From Leadbetterella sp964489955 (GTDB lineage Bacteria; Bacteroidota; Bacteroidia; Cytophagales; Spirosomataceae): 20,572 nucleotides of DNA. Each line of letters begins with the position of its first letter. Position 1 is the stretch's first letter. Positions 1 to 8,604 of the stretch are shown in pieces. Made by a program: the position numbers and the translations under genes. A model generated the notes under the pieces. That model ran no database searches and was not told where the DNA came from. It saw only the letters and a list, made by a program, of their open reading frames with translations. The stretch spans positions 1 to 20,572 of the forward strand of contig CAZBAV010000077.1 of assembly GCA_964489955.1 (NCBI GenBank). Reading direction: 5' to 3'.

Positions 1-87
1 AGGCCTGTTTTTTTGTTAATAAGTAATACTTTTTACAGCTTTCACGGAAATTGGCAGTATCTTTCAATTTCATTATATTTTATAATT

Positions 88-1986
88 ATGAGGAAATCGG
101 TTTTCTTTTTTGCCTTGCTACTATGCTCTTCGGTAGCTTTTACGCAGAATGTCTTAACGCCTGAAGCTCTATGGAAATTAGGGAGGGTGTCACCATTAGG
201 AATCACAAAAGATGGTTCTTCTGTCCTATTTAGGGTAAGTACGCCTTCCGTGGCGGATAACAATATGTCTTCTAAAGTGTACTCTGTTCCTCTCGCTGGT
301 GGAGCAGCTAAGGAAATTACAGAGTACAAAGGATTACTGAACGATAGTAAAATTTCACCTGACGGTAAGCACATACTTTACCATGAAACGGTGAAGGCCA
401 ATAAGGTTTTTGCTAAGGATTATTACCCAGACTTAGACAAAGCCACAGTGCAGGTGTATGATGGCTTGGATTACAGACATTGGGATACGTATAATGACGG
501 TAATGTTAACCATGTTTTTTATAAGGAGAACAAAGAGGGAGCCGCCGGTATTGATATTATGAAAGGAGAGCCTTTTACCTCACCAACGATGCCTTTTGGC
601 GGTAGTGAAGATTATACTTGGTACGGACAAAAAATTGTTTATGTAAGTAAAAAGCTAGGAGGCACAGCTTACGCAAATAGTACCAATACTGATCTTTATG
701 AATACGATCTGGCTACAAAACAAACCAAAAATCTTACTGCTTCCAATCCTGGATACGACACACATCCCGTAGTTTCGGCTCAGGGAGTGCTAGCCTGGTT
801 ACAAATGAAACGTGATGGATTTGAGGCGGATAAGAACGATATTATTGTAAGTGTAAATGGACTTCCTATAAACCTTACAGGTGGCTGGGATGGTACAGTA
901 AATGATTTTAAATGGAGTGTAGATGGTAAGAAAATATTTTTTACGGCACCAGTAGAAGGGACTATTCAACTTTTTGAGGTTAATTACCCGGGTCTAACCA
1001 AGATAGCCATAAGTGTGAGACAACTTACTTCTGGTAATTTCGATGTAACGGGTATTGTCGGCTTTTCAGGAAATAAGGTTGTTGTAACTCGCACAGATCA
1101 TAATCATGCTGCAGAAATTTTCACGTATGACTTAGTAGATAAGTCGTGGAAACAACTTAGTAATGCCAACACGGATTACTATAAAAGTATAGGACTTAGT
1201 AAGTCTGAGAAACGTTGGGTGACTACTACAGACGGGGAAAAAATGCTAGTTTGGGTGGTTTATCCGCCTAATTTTGACCCAGCCAAGAAATATCCAACCC
1301 TTCTTTATTTACAGGGTGGCCCGCAGAGTGCATTGAGTCAGTATTACTCTTTCCGTTGGAATTTTCAATTAATGGCGGCACAGGGCTATATTGTGGTGGC
1401 TCCTAACCGTAGGGGAATGCCGGGTCATGGCGTAAACTGGAACGAAGAAATAAGCAAAGATTGGGGCGGGCAGGTAATGCGTGATTACCTATCTGCAATA
1501 GACGATGTTACTAAAGAAAGCTATGTAGATAAAAGCCGCTTGGGAGCTGTAGGGGCAAGCTACGGGGGGTACTCTGCATACTATCTTGCAGGAATCCACG
1601 AAGGTCGTTTTAAGACATTTATAGCACATGCAGGGGTTTTTAACTTAGAAAGCATGTACGGCACCACCGAAGAATTATTCTTTGTGAATTGGGATATTGG
1701 CGGACCATATTGGGATAAAAATAATGCGGCAGCCCAAAAGACTTTTGCAGATTTTAATCCGATCACGAATGTAAATAAGTGGAAAACACCAATGCTTATC
1801 ACACACGGAGAGAAAGATTATAGGGTGCCAATAGGACAAGGGCAGGAGGCTTTTCAGGTTTTACAGCAAAAAGGAATTAAGAGTCGTTTTGTATACTTTC
1901 CGGATGAGAATCACTGGATTGCAAAACCTCAAAACGGGATGGCGTTCCAGAGAGAATTTTTTAGATGGTTGAAAGAAACATTGTAA
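88..1986 (+). CDS. Secreted S9 family peptidase (prolyl oligopeptidase / DPP-type serine peptidase)
   Basis: The product is 632 aa. Residues 1-20 form a Sec signal peptide (MRKS, a hydrophobic core, then AFTQ), so it is probably periplasmic or exported. Residues about 25-370 look like the beta-propeller that gates substrates in this family. The C-terminal 210 residues are an alpha/beta-hydrolase S9 domain. The catalytic triad is visible: Ser491 in GASYGGY, Asp577 in HGEKDYRVP and His609 in DENHW. Family members cleave short peptides, often after proline or release dipeptides; the exact specificity cannot be read. The frame stays open upstream to a TTG at 13, but ATG 88 is chosen because the signal peptide begins exactly there. 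The gene appears monocistronic, since a strong terminator follows at 2045. Confidence 0.93.
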   Translation: MRKSVFFFALLLCSSVAFTQNVLTPEALWKLGRVSPLGITKDGSSVLFRVSTPSVADNNMSSKVYSVPLAGGAAKEITEYKGLLNDSKISPDGKHILYHETVKANKVFAKDYYPDLDKATVQVYDGLDYRHWDTYNDGNVNHVFYKENKEGAAGIDIMKGEPFTSPTMPFGGSEDYTWYGQKIVYVSKKLGGTAYANSTNTDLYEYDLATKQTKNLTASNPGYDTHPVVSAQGVLAWLQMKRDGFEADKNDIIVSVNGLPINLTGGWDGTVNDFKWSVDGKKIFFTAPVEGTIQLFEVNYPGLTKIAISVRQLTSGNFDVTGIVGFSGNKVVVTRTDHNHAAEIFTYDLVDKSWKQLSNANTDYYKSIGLSKSEKRWVTTTDGEKMLVWVVYPPNFDPAKKYPTLLYLQGGPQSALSQYYSFRWNFQLMAAQGYIVVAPNRRGMPGHGVNWNEEISKDWGGQVMRDYLSAIDDVTKESYVDKSRLGAVGASYGGYSAYYLAGIHEGRFKTFIAHAGVFNLESMYGTTEELFFVNWDIGGPYWDKNNAAAQKTFADFNPITNVNKWKTPMLITHGEKDYRVPIGQGQEAFQVLQQKGIKSRFVYFPDENHWIAKPQNGMAFQREFFRWLKETL

Positions 1987-2044
1987 TTCATAGCGGTAAG
2001 TATTTACTGGAATAAAAGAAAATAATCTCATGCTGAGAGCAGAG

Positions 2045-2075
2045 AAGGAGGGGGCTTGAGCCCCCTCCTTTTTTT
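2045..2075 (+). terminator. Rho-independent terminator of the S9 peptidase gene
   Basis: There is a perfect 11-bp stem (AAGGAGGGGGC at 2045-2055 and GCCCCCTCCTT at 2060-2070) with a TTGA tetraloop, followed directly by a run of T. It lies about 60 bp after the peptidase stop and ahead of the next promoter. Confidence 0.92.
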
Positions 2076-2126
2076 ATTCTAAGGGCTTTTTAATCTAATC
2101 CAGAAGGTTACACTAGATTAGTTTTC

Positions 2127-2134
2127 TATCTTTG
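2127..2134 (+). promoter_or_regulatory. Candidate Bacteroidota -7 promoter box for the ybdG-like gene
   Basis: TATCTTTG matches the TAnnTTTG -7 consensus of the Bacteroidota primary sigma factor. It sits 33 bp upstream of the ATG at 2168 and downstream of the previous gene's terminator. No convincing -33 TTTG is visible at the expected distance, so the call rests on this box and its position. Confidence 0.45.
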
Positions 2135-2167
2135 TAAATCACCAAAACCTTATTAAAAAGGTACAAA

Positions 2168-3448
2168 ATGATGGATGTTTCGTCCAATACTATTTATAAT
2201 TTCATTTCAGAAAAGTTGAGTTTATGGGGCGTGGCGGACGCCTACCTTCAGTTTTTTTCTTCATTTGTTTTAGTTATAATTTTTGTCATTGTGCAGATAG
2301 CTTTAGACTGGCTCATTCGCAATGTGATGATGAAAATACTTGGCCGATTGGAGAAAAAATCATCTTCGAGCTTTGTACGGTTTTTGTTTAGGAACAAAAC
2401 GTTTGAATATCTCATCCGTATAGGGCCAATCTTGTTATCCTTAAATTTTGTATCTGTTGTTTTTAACGGTTTCCAGGGTTGGATTGCGGCATTTACTATG
2501 ATCTTTGAGATTCTACTCTTACTAGGCTGGATATTGGTAGTAAGAGCTGTGTTACGGTCAGGGAGAGACTATTTAGGTACCAAGAAGGCGGTTCAAGACA
2601 AGCCTATAGATAGCTATTTGCAAGTCTTAGTTATTATTCTTTATATAATAGGGCTGGTTTTAATAGTAGCCCAGTTAACAGGTAAGTCACCTGGAGGTTT
2701 ATTAGCAGGTATGGGAGCAGCTTCGGCTATTTTAATGTTGGTTTTCAAAGATACGATATTAGGTTTTGTGGCAAGCATCCAAGTCTCTTCTAATGATATG
2801 GTGCGGGTAGGAGATTGGATTGAAATGCCAAAATATGGTGCTGATGGCGATGTGGTGGAGATAAACCTTAATACGGTAAAAATCCAAAATTGGGATAAAA
2901 CCATAACGACTGTTCCAACATATTTTCTCATTACAGATTCCTTTAAAAACTGGCGTGGCATGCAAGCTACGGGAGGCCGTAGGATAAAGCGTTCTATTTT
3001 TATCAAGATGTCTTCTATTCATTTTGTGTCTGAAGAGGAGATAAATAACTTCAGGAAAGTGCATTTTCTTACCCAATATATCGGAGAAAAAGAAGCCGAA
3101 CTTACGGAGTTTAATACTGGACACAACCTGGATCTATCTGTGCCTGTAAATGGACGAAGGCTTACCAATGTGGGACTTTTTAGACAATATGCAAATACAT
3201 ATATACAAAGTCATCCACAAATAAGAAAGGACATGACTTTGTTAGTAAGGCAGTTACAGCCTACAGAGCACGGCTTGCCTTTAGAACTATATATGTTTAC
3301 ATCTGATACCCGCTGGGCAGTGTATGAAGGTATAATGTCTGATATTTTCGACCACCTTTTGGCCTCCATTCAATATTTTAATCTGGAAGTTTTTGAATCA
3401 CCTGCTTCAGATGATATACGAGGAATAGCTAGAAAAGCGACCTTGTAA
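2168..3448 (+). CDS. ybdG: MscS-family mechanosensitive ion channel, YbdG type
   Basis: The product is 426 aa, close to the roughly 415 aa of E. coli YbdG. Hydrophobic segments are at about 27-47, 84-102, 106-127 and 150-170, and the Gly/Ala-rich pore helix is at about 175-205. The cytoplasmic beta domain carries the YbdG signatures GDWIEMPKYGADGDV, VKIQNWDKTITTVPT, SFKNWRGM and GGRRIKRSI. The C-terminus also follows YbdG (RKDMTLLVRQL, GLPLELY, SDIFDH). In E. coli this family is an inner-membrane channel linked to hypo-osmotic stress; the same role here is inferred. ATG 2168 and ATG 2171 are adjacent and either could start. An A-rich leader replaces a Shine-Dalgarno site. The gene is convergent with hemB. 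Confidence 0.92.
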   Translation: MMDVSSNTIYNFISEKLSLWGVADAYLQFFSSFVLVIIFVIVQIALDWLIRNVMMKILGRLEKKSSSSFVRFLFRNKTFEYLIRIGPILLSLNFVSVVFNGFQGWIAAFTMIFEILLLLGWILVVRAVLRSGRDYLGTKKAVQDKPIDSYLQVLVIILYIIGLVLIVAQLTGKSPGGLLAGMGAASAILMLVFKDTILGFVASIQVSSNDMVRVGDWIEMPKYGADGDVVEINLNTVKIQNWDKTITTVPTYFLITDSFKNWRGMQATGGRRIKRSIFIKMSSIHFVSEEEINNFRKVHFLTQYIGEKEAELTEFNTGHNLDLSVPVNGRRLTNVGLFRQYANTYIQSHPQIRKDMTLLVRQLQPTEHGLPLELYMFTSDTRWAVYEGIMSDIFDHLLASIQYFNLEVFESPASDDIRGIARKATL

Positions 3449-3469
3449 GTTCAATTTCGCCATTAAAGT

Positions 3470-3503
3470 CCGCAGGGACACGTTTTAATGCGTGTCCCTG
3501 CGG
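3470..3503. repeat. Perfect 13-bp inverted repeat between convergent genes
   Basis: CCGCAGGGACACG (3470-3482) and CGTGTCCCTGCGG (3491-3503) form an uninterrupted 13-bp GC-rich stem with an 8-nt loop. A second overlapping palindrome, CATTAAA (3461-3467) with TTTAATG (3484-3490), could compete with it. Neither strand has a proper T-run after the stem. It could act as a barrier or an imperfect terminator for ybdG and hemB, or it could be a dispersed REP-like element. Only one copy is present in this window. Confidence 0.7.
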
Positions 3504-3523
3504 TATGTTATAGTAATAGGTTC

Positions 3524-4504
3524 TTATTTCTGCAATAATTCGGCAGCCTCTTTAGCAAAGTACGTAAGGATAATATCGGCTCCAGCCCTTTTTATGCTTA
3601 ATAGCAGTTCCATCATAGCTTTGTCTCCGTCTATCCATCCGTTTTGAGCAGCCGCTTTTATCATGGCATATTCGCCTGAAACATTATATGCCGATATGGG
3701 CAAAGCATAATTATCTTTAAGAGTTTTTATTACATCTAAGTAAGATAGAGCTGGTTTTACCATCAAAATATCCGCACCCTCATTAAAATCTAAATCGGCT
3801 TCTATTAAAGCTTCAGTTATATTAGCGGGATTCATTTGATATGTTTTTTTGTCGCCAAACTTTGGTGCTGACTCCAAAGCATCACGAAACGGGCCATAAA
3901 AAGCCGAGGCATATTTAGCCGTGTAAGACATGATACTTATATCTTGAAAACCCTCAGAATCCAATCCACCGCGGATTGCACCAACACGGCCGTCCATCAT
4001 GTCTGAAGGTCCGATAATATCTGCTCCAGCTTTGGCTTGTGCAATAGACATTTTTACCAAAACCTCTACGGTCTCATCATTAAGGATTTTACCATTTTCT
4101 ACGATTCCATCATGGCCATCAGAGCTGTAGGGATCTAAGGCCACATCTGTCATTACTACCAGCTCAGGGAACTTATTTTTTATCTCTGATAATGCCTTTA
4201 GATACAAAGTGCCTGCCTTGTGACTTTCAGAACCATACTTATCTTTTTTGCTATCGGAATAGTTCGGGAAAAGGCAAATGGACCTAATTCCATGAGCTAC
4301 TACATCGCTTAATTCTATAAGTAATTGATCTAGGCTAAATCGGTAAATGCCCGGCATTGACTTTATCTCTATTTTGTCTCCTGAGCCCTCTTGAACAAAC
4401 ATCGGGAAGATGAAGTCATTTACAGATAGGCTTGTTTCTGCCACTAAATCTCTTAATCCGTCTGATTTTCTATTGCGACGTGGCCTGCGGCTTTGATAGT
4501 ACAT
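3524..4504 (-). CDS. hemB: Delta-aminolevulinic acid dehydratase (porphobilinogen synthase)
   Basis: The product is 326 aa, the usual length. It condenses two 5-aminolevulinate molecules to porphobilinogen, the second common step of tetrapyrrole (heme) synthesis, in the cytosol. The Schiff-base lysine is Lys250 in ILMVKPALSYLD, and the second active-site lysine is Lys197 in SYTAKYASAFYGPFRDA. The metal loop at 120-133 reads DVALDPYSSDGHDG, with Asp and no Cys, so the protein belongs to the non-cysteine, Mg-type class and not the Cys3-zinc class. The start is the only sensible ATG, just before the conserved RPRRNRKSDGLRDLV segment. No other heme gene is adjacent. Confidence 0.97.
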   Translation of the reverse strand: MYYQSRRPRRNRKSDGLRDLVAETSLSVNDFIFPMFVQEGSGDKIEIKSMPGIYRFSLDQLLIELSDVVAHGIRSICLFPNYSDSKKDKYGSESHKAGTLYLKALSEIKNKFPELVVMTDVALDPYSSDGHDGIVENGKILNDETVEVLVKMSIAQAKAGADIIGPSDMMDGRVGAIRGGLDSEGFQDISIMSYTAKYASAFYGPFRDALESAPKFGDKKTYQMNPANITEALIEADLDFNEGADILMVKPALSYLDVIKTLKDNYALPISAYNVSGEYAMIKAAAQNGWIDGDKAMMELLLSIKRAGADIILTYFAKEAAELLQK

Positions 4505-4526
4505 TGGCTTAGTATTTCTTTTTGGG

Positions 4527-4534
4527 CAAATTTA
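4527..4534 (-). promoter_or_regulatory. Candidate -7 promoter box for hemB
   Basis: Read on the minus strand this is TAAATTTG, an exact TAnnTTTG match, 22 bp upstream of the hemB start codon. That would leave a short leader, as is common in Bacteroidota. No clear -33 element is seen, so confidence is moderate. Confidence 0.4.
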
Positions 4535-4686
4535 CGGATGTATTCAGGAAAATGAATTTTAAAAGGCCTCTTTATGTTTTGTTTAAGTATTGATGACGAC
4601 TTTTTTTGAAAAAAGTAGGGCGAGGAGCCAACCTTTAGACAAAAATAATGTCTAACAACAATAGTGTGAAGCATGAAGCGTTTTAG

Positions 4687-4694
4687 TAAATTTG
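4687..4694 (+). promoter_or_regulatory. Candidate -7 promoter box for the TonB-C/TPR gene
   Basis: TAAATTTG matches TAnnTTTG exactly and lies 23 bp before ATG 4718. If real, transcription would begin downstream of the alternative ATG at 4673, which supports 4718 as the true start of the following gene. No clear -33 element was found. Confidence 0.35.
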
Positions 4695-4717
4695 TAAGAA
4701 TTCATAACTTTTCAGGA

Positions 4718-5713
4718 ATGCGTTTTCTCCTTTTTTTATTTTTATCGTTTGGTGTTTTTTCTGTTAATGCACAGTCCAAAATGAAGAAGCTGTTTGTTAA
4801 CAATTGGAAAAAAACCGATGTCACGGCTTTGGATGGTAGTAAATATTACGATCCGGAAGTACAACAAATGGACTTGGATTTGGATGTCCTTTCCAGTGAC
4901 TCCCTGGGTATGTTCAACTCCGGACGTCTAAATTATGTTCGTTACCGCTTAGGAAACGATAGTATTTTAGTAGTATCTGGCTTAAGGCTTAAGATTACAG
5001 AAATTACGGATATAAAAATGGAAATGGAAGTGGTAGGTAACGAAGGCTATGACCTGAAGTTTACTTTCATGCCCAAAGATTTATATGATTTAACTTATAC
5101 TCCAGAGGCATATCGTGCTAAGAATGGCACTATAGTGTTTGAGTCTAATCCAGGTAGGTTGGAACCCATGTTTATAAGTAAAAATATGAGTCCCATGGAT
5201 TACATCTTTGAAAAATTTGGATTTCCGGAGCACAGAAAAGGAGGGTTTGTAGTAAGGTTTATTATTACAGATAAGGGAGAAATTGCTGGAACAAGGTTGG
5301 TGGCTTCTTCAAATGACCGGTACAATGATCAACTGATAGCGGCCGTAAATAGTACAAAGGGAATGTGGAAACCCGCCATCTTTAAGGGCGAACCTGTGAA
5401 TTCGGAGGTAGAATATGACTATAATCTGGGCTATGTAGACCGTAAGCTTACATCAGATGTGGATTCTAGTTCTTATTCTAAAATGTATTATGATTACGGT
5501 TTGGAGTTTATTTCTACAGGGGCATATAAAAATGCTGCAAACTATCTTAAGAAATCTATAGATTTTAACCCTTTAAATATTAATGCTTACTATAAGCATG
5601 CAGAGGTTTCTTTTGCACTAAGAAGAAAGGAGGAAGGCTGTGAGAGCTTAAGTTATTTAATTCTTTTAGATCAAAAGAAGGCGGAAAGCTTGTTTGAAAA
5701 GAATTGCAAGTAA
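4718..5713 (+). CDS. Secreted protein with TonB C-terminal-like domain and C-terminal TPR
   Basis: The product is 331 aa from ATG 4718, which gives a clean signal peptide (MRFLLFLFLSFGVF, ending SVNAQS). An in-frame ATG at 4673 would add 15 residues ahead of it and is less likely. The N-terminal half (about 20-150) is not recognised. Residues about 157-237 resemble the TonB C-terminal fold (GFVVRFIITDKGEIAG, MWKPAIFKGEPVNSEV). Residues about 255-325 form at least one TPR-like helical hairpin (YGLEFISTGAYKNAANYLKK, followed by FNPLNINAYYKHAEV). Lacking an N-terminal transmembrane anchor plus proline-rich linker, it is probably not a working TonB but a periplasmic protein-interaction module. 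It is divergent from hemB and ends at a shared terminator. Confidence 0.8.
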   Translation: MRFLLFLFLSFGVFSVNAQSKMKKLFVNNWKKTDVTALDGSKYYDPEVQQMDLDLDVLSSDSLGMFNSGRLNYVRYRLGNDSILVVSGLRLKITEITDIKMEMEVVGNEGYDLKFTFMPKDLYDLTYTPEAYRAKNGTIVFESNPGRLEPMFISKNMSPMDYIFEKFGFPEHRKGGFVVRFIITDKGEIAGTRLVASSNDRYNDQLIAAVNSTKGMWKPAIFKGEPVNSEVEYDYNLGYVDRKLTSDVDSSSYSKMYYDYGLEFISTGAYKNAANYLKKSIDFNPLNINAYYKHAEVSFALRRKEEGCESLSYLILLDQKKAESLFEKNCK

Positions 5714-5738
5714 TTGTTTCCTATAAGGAGGAATATAT

Positions 5739-5774
5739 TAAACAAAAAAGCAGGATTTCCTGCTTTTTTGTTTA
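5739..5774. terminator. Bidirectional terminator between convergent genes
   Basis: There is a 17-bp perfect inverted repeat (TAAACAAAAAAGCAGGA at 5739-5755 and its complement at 5758-5774) with a minimal loop. The A-run on one side and T-run on the other give a U-tract in both directions, so it can serve both the plus-strand TonB-C/TPR gene and the minus-strand TPR gene ending at 5788. Confidence 0.92.
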
Positions 5775-5787
5775 GAAACCTATGGTC

Positions 5788-6420
5788 TTAATACTGTCCC
5801 AAGAAGTACTTTGATTCCATATCGCCCCAAGTGGGGGAGTAGCTCGTAGGATTTTTGAAGGTCCCGGCTTTTTTTACTGCATTTTCAAAGAGCGGCTTTG
5901 CCTTGGCTTTACCTCCGCCGAAGCTTTCGGGTGTGTAAAACGTATTTACTGCACGTAGGTAGTCTGCTCTAGGATTTCCGGCATCCAAACTTTGGGCTTC
6001 GGCCAGGTTTTTCTCATACAAAGCTCCATACTTTTCCCATCTTGACATAGGGTCAATACTCATCCGGGCAGAATTATGATAGGCACTTAGAACAGCCAGC
6101 TCAGAATTTTTTGGACTTATCTCTTCTGCTTTTGAAAGAAACTTACTCGCTTTGTCCAGTAAGATGTCTTTTTCATCGTTGTTTTGGATTCGATACGTTT
6201 CTTGTATAAGTCCATACACCATCCAGTAGTTAGGTAGCCATTCTTTGGGTTCAGCGGTAGCTATACGTTCCATTTTGTTTAGTGTAGGTACTAGCGAACC
6301 TTCTCTTTGGTTTTGGATAATTTGTGAGAGTTCAGTCATACTTGTTACATACTTTTCATTTTGCCCCTTGGCAAAAAAGGATACAAGTAATACAAAGAAA
6401 GAAAATGAGATTTTTTTCAT
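5788..6420 (-). CDS. Secreted TPR-like protein, partner of the upstream TonB-dependent receptor
   Basis: The product is 210 aa. Residues 1-19 form a signal peptide (MKKISFSFFVLLVSFFAKGQ) without a lipobox cysteine, so a soluble periplasmic protein is likely. The rest is helical, with TPR-like periodicity (LLDKASKFLSKAEEISPKNSEL, then GNPRADYLRAVNTFY) and a distinctive FGGGKAKAKPLFENAVKK segment. No enzymatic motif is seen. It lies 21 bp downstream of the receptor stop on the same strand, so the two are almost certainly co-transcribed. A helper role for the receptor is inferred from this alone. Confidence 0.85.
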   Translation of the reverse strand: MKKISFSFFVLLVSFFAKGQNEKYVTSMTELSQIIQNQREGSLVPTLNKMERIATAEPKEWLPNYWMVYGLIQETYRIQNNDEKDILLDKASKFLSKAEEISPKNSELAVLSAYHNSARMSIDPMSRWEKYGALYEKNLAEAQSLDAGNPRADYLRAVNTFYTPESFGGGKAKAKPLFENAVKKAGTFKNPTSYSPTWGDMESKYFLGQY

Positions 6421-6441
6421 ATTTGAAATTGGGTTTTGGTT

Positions 6442-8604
6442 TTAAAAATTCAAGTCTGCTTCTTTTGAGCGGCCGTTTAGTTTACCGAAGGTCCAGCTAG
6501 CTCCAAAAAATATCGTTGTTAACATCGGAGGTACCACTTCGTATCTTTGGTTTCCATCTTCTGAGTATCGGTAACCGAATATGTTTCTGCGATTAAGTAC
6601 ATTGTCTACAGAGCAATATATAACCACAAATTGTCCTTTGGGTTGAAAAATCTTACTTGCCATAAAACTGACATTGTGGTAGTTTGGAGTGTAGTCAGGG
6701 TTTTTAAAGTTATCATTTAGCTTATACGCCACTCTGCCTGATGAATACGAGTAAGTAAGGCCTATGTTGGTAGCTATTTTCGTAAAAAACCGTTTTGTTA
6801 CTATGTTAAGATTGTGTTTTGTAGCAAAAGATGGCATTATTTCGCTCGGGTAGTTTCTGAAATCTCTTTTGGTATCCAGGAAAGAATAGGAAATCCACAT
6901 ATCTCCATTTTTAATAAGTTTCTGGTCGCGATAGAATACATCAATTCCCTGGGCATAACCTTTGCCCGTATTACTGGTTTGTCCTGTTGGAAAACGGTAT
7001 GGATTAGGGTCAAAGAAATCCACTTGTTCTTTAACTAGGTTACTATATTTCTTATAAAAGACCTCCGTACGGAAAGTTCTTTTGTTTTTCATAATCTGGT
7101 AGTTGAGTATGGCATGGTCCGCAATTTCGAAGTTTAGTTTTTTGTTTAGGTATAGGTAGTCTTTCTCGGGGTTTTGGTAAAACCTGCCACCGGCGAAAGA
7201 AACCTGCGAGTACATGCCAGTTTTGTAGGCGAGAGAAAGGCGTGGTGCTATGTTTGAGCGGTCAAGAATAGATGTATGCTCATACCTTAAGCCGGGTCTC
7301 ACAGCAAGTTTTGGTGTGATATAGGTTTCTGTTTCTATAAACATAGCCGAATAGGAGTCTGAGAAACCCAGGTTTAAATCGCCATATTGGTTTCCGACTT
7401 TAATGTAATGGCCCTCCACACCCATATTAAGTGAACTAGACAGGGAGTTTCCATATAGTTTTGTGAAAACTGCTCTACCTTGGGTACGCTCATCTAGGCG
7501 GTCTGAGTGGGTATTTTGAATAAGTAGTTTGTCTTTGTTGTAAGAATAAGAAAACCCGGAATGCATGGACCAGGTTTCGTCGGTAAATACATACTTGTAG
7601 CTGGCATTGGCAAAGAGGTTTATGTTTCTGTTATCAAAGGCATATTTGGTGTTTTGCTCATCATAAGAGGGTAGATTTATGATAGAATGACTATCTGTAT
7701 AGGTACCATACATTTTTAAAGCACTACCCCTTTTAAGGTTTCTATTTATTGTAAGTGATGTTCCTACAGCTTGTGGTTTTTTAGCAAAATCTAGATCGTT
7801 CTTTACCAGTTTTAGTAAGGGACTAATGTTGGAATAGTTTACTGAGCCTGTGATCCAACCTTTGTGCGTGTGGGATACACCTACTCCGCCTAGGTTAAGG
7901 TTAGTAGTGGTAGATGTATGGTCACTTATCTGGTCTTGGGTCTGTAATAGCAGTACGGATGACAATGCCTGCCCATATTGGGCGGAGTATCCGCCTGTAC
8001 TAAAAGCTGTTCCTTTAAACATGAATGGTTGGAAACGGCCCCTTTGTGGAATATCTGGTGTACTGCTAAAGAATGGATTCTGCACTATCATGCCATCTAT
8101 GACAGTTTTGGTTTCATTGGCAGAGCCACCCCGCACAAAAAGCCCCTCTTGCTCACCTACTCGTGAAGCCCCGGGTAGGAGCTGCATTACAGATACTATG
8201 TCTGCCCCGCCGCCGGCTGTGGTTACAATGTCCAGAGGTTTAAGCATAACCATGCGTTTACTGTCTGATGCCTCAAACATACCGGCAGTAACCACTACTG
8301 CATTAAGCTGGTTTATGGTTTCTTTTAATATTAAGTTTAGGCTTAAATCTGTATTTTGGATGGTTATATCTTGACTTAATGTATGGTGACCTACCATAGA
8401 AGCCTGTAATTTTTGTGGTCCTTTTTCTTCAGTTTCGAAAGAGTAATTGCCGGCCTCGTCCGTAGTGGCTCCGTCATAGGTGCCAATTAAGGCTATGTTA
8501 ACAAATGGCAGTGGTGTACCTTTCGGGTCAGTAACTTTCCCTGAAATTTTGGTTTGAGCGACCCCAAAAAACGGCATTAAAAGTAATAGTAAAAGCTTTT
8601 TCAT
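6442..8604 (-). CDS. TonB-dependent outer-membrane receptor with N-terminal CarboxypepD-reg-like domain
   Basis: The product is 720 aa. The signal peptide is MKKLLLLLLMPFFGVAQ. Residues about 18-100 are a carboxypeptidase-regulatory-like beta-sandwich (ISGKVTDPKGTPLPFVNIAL, TTDEAGNYSF). Residues about 115-230 are the plug, with the typical VMQLLPGASRVGEQEGLFVRGG and VIDGMIVQNPFF stretches. The remainder is an outer-membrane beta-barrel ending in a terminal Phe (EADLNF), as expected for BAM recognition. No SusD homologue is adjacent, so this is not a classical SusCD glycan importer, and the substrate is unknown. It is probably first gene of a two-gene unit with the TPR-like protein at 5788-6420. 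No TAnnTTTG box is visible in the 118 bp upstream. Confidence 0.93.
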   Translation of the reverse strand: MKKLLLLLLMPFFGVAQTKISGKVTDPKGTPLPFVNIALIGTYDGATTDEAGNYSFETEEKGPQKLQASMVGHHTLSQDITIQNTDLSLNLILKETINQLNAVVVTAGMFEASDSKRMVMLKPLDIVTTAGGGADIVSVMQLLPGASRVGEQEGLFVRGGSANETKTVIDGMIVQNPFFSSTPDIPQRGRFQPFMFKGTAFSTGGYSAQYGQALSSVLLLQTQDQISDHTSTTTNLNLGGVGVSHTHKGWITGSVNYSNISPLLKLVKNDLDFAKKPQAVGTSLTINRNLKRGSALKMYGTYTDSHSIINLPSYDEQNTKYAFDNRNINLFANASYKYVFTDETWSMHSGFSYSYNKDKLLIQNTHSDRLDERTQGRAVFTKLYGNSLSSSLNMGVEGHYIKVGNQYGDLNLGFSDSYSAMFIETETYITPKLAVRPGLRYEHTSILDRSNIAPRLSLAYKTGMYSQVSFAGGRFYQNPEKDYLYLNKKLNFEIADHAILNYQIMKNKRTFRTEVFYKKYSNLVKEQVDFFDPNPYRFPTGQTSNTGKGYAQGIDVFYRDQKLIKNGDMWISYSFLDTKRDFRNYPSEIMPSFATKHNLNIVTKRFFTKIATNIGLTYSYSSGRVAYKLNDNFKNPDYTPNYHNVSFMASKIFQPKGQFVVIYCSVDNVLNRRNIFGYRYSEDGNQRYEVVPPMLTTIFFGASWTFGKLNGRSKEADLNF

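Noticed and set aside
13..87. TTG-started 25-residue N-terminal extension of the S9 peptidase
   Set aside because: The extension precedes a well-formed signal peptide starting at ATG 88, so it would bury the export signal.
4453..4674. 73-codon minus-strand open frame across the hemB start
   Set aside because: It overlaps the hemB 5' end out of frame and covers the intergenic promoter region; its composition is not protein-like.
7850..8374. 174-codon plus-strand open frame
   Set aside because: It is entirely antisense to the plug-coding part of the TonB-dependent receptor, and its translation shows no domain.
6442..8604. SusC-type glycan importer
   Set aside because: There is no SusD partner, and at 720 aa the receptor is far shorter than the roughly 1000 aa of SusC proteins.
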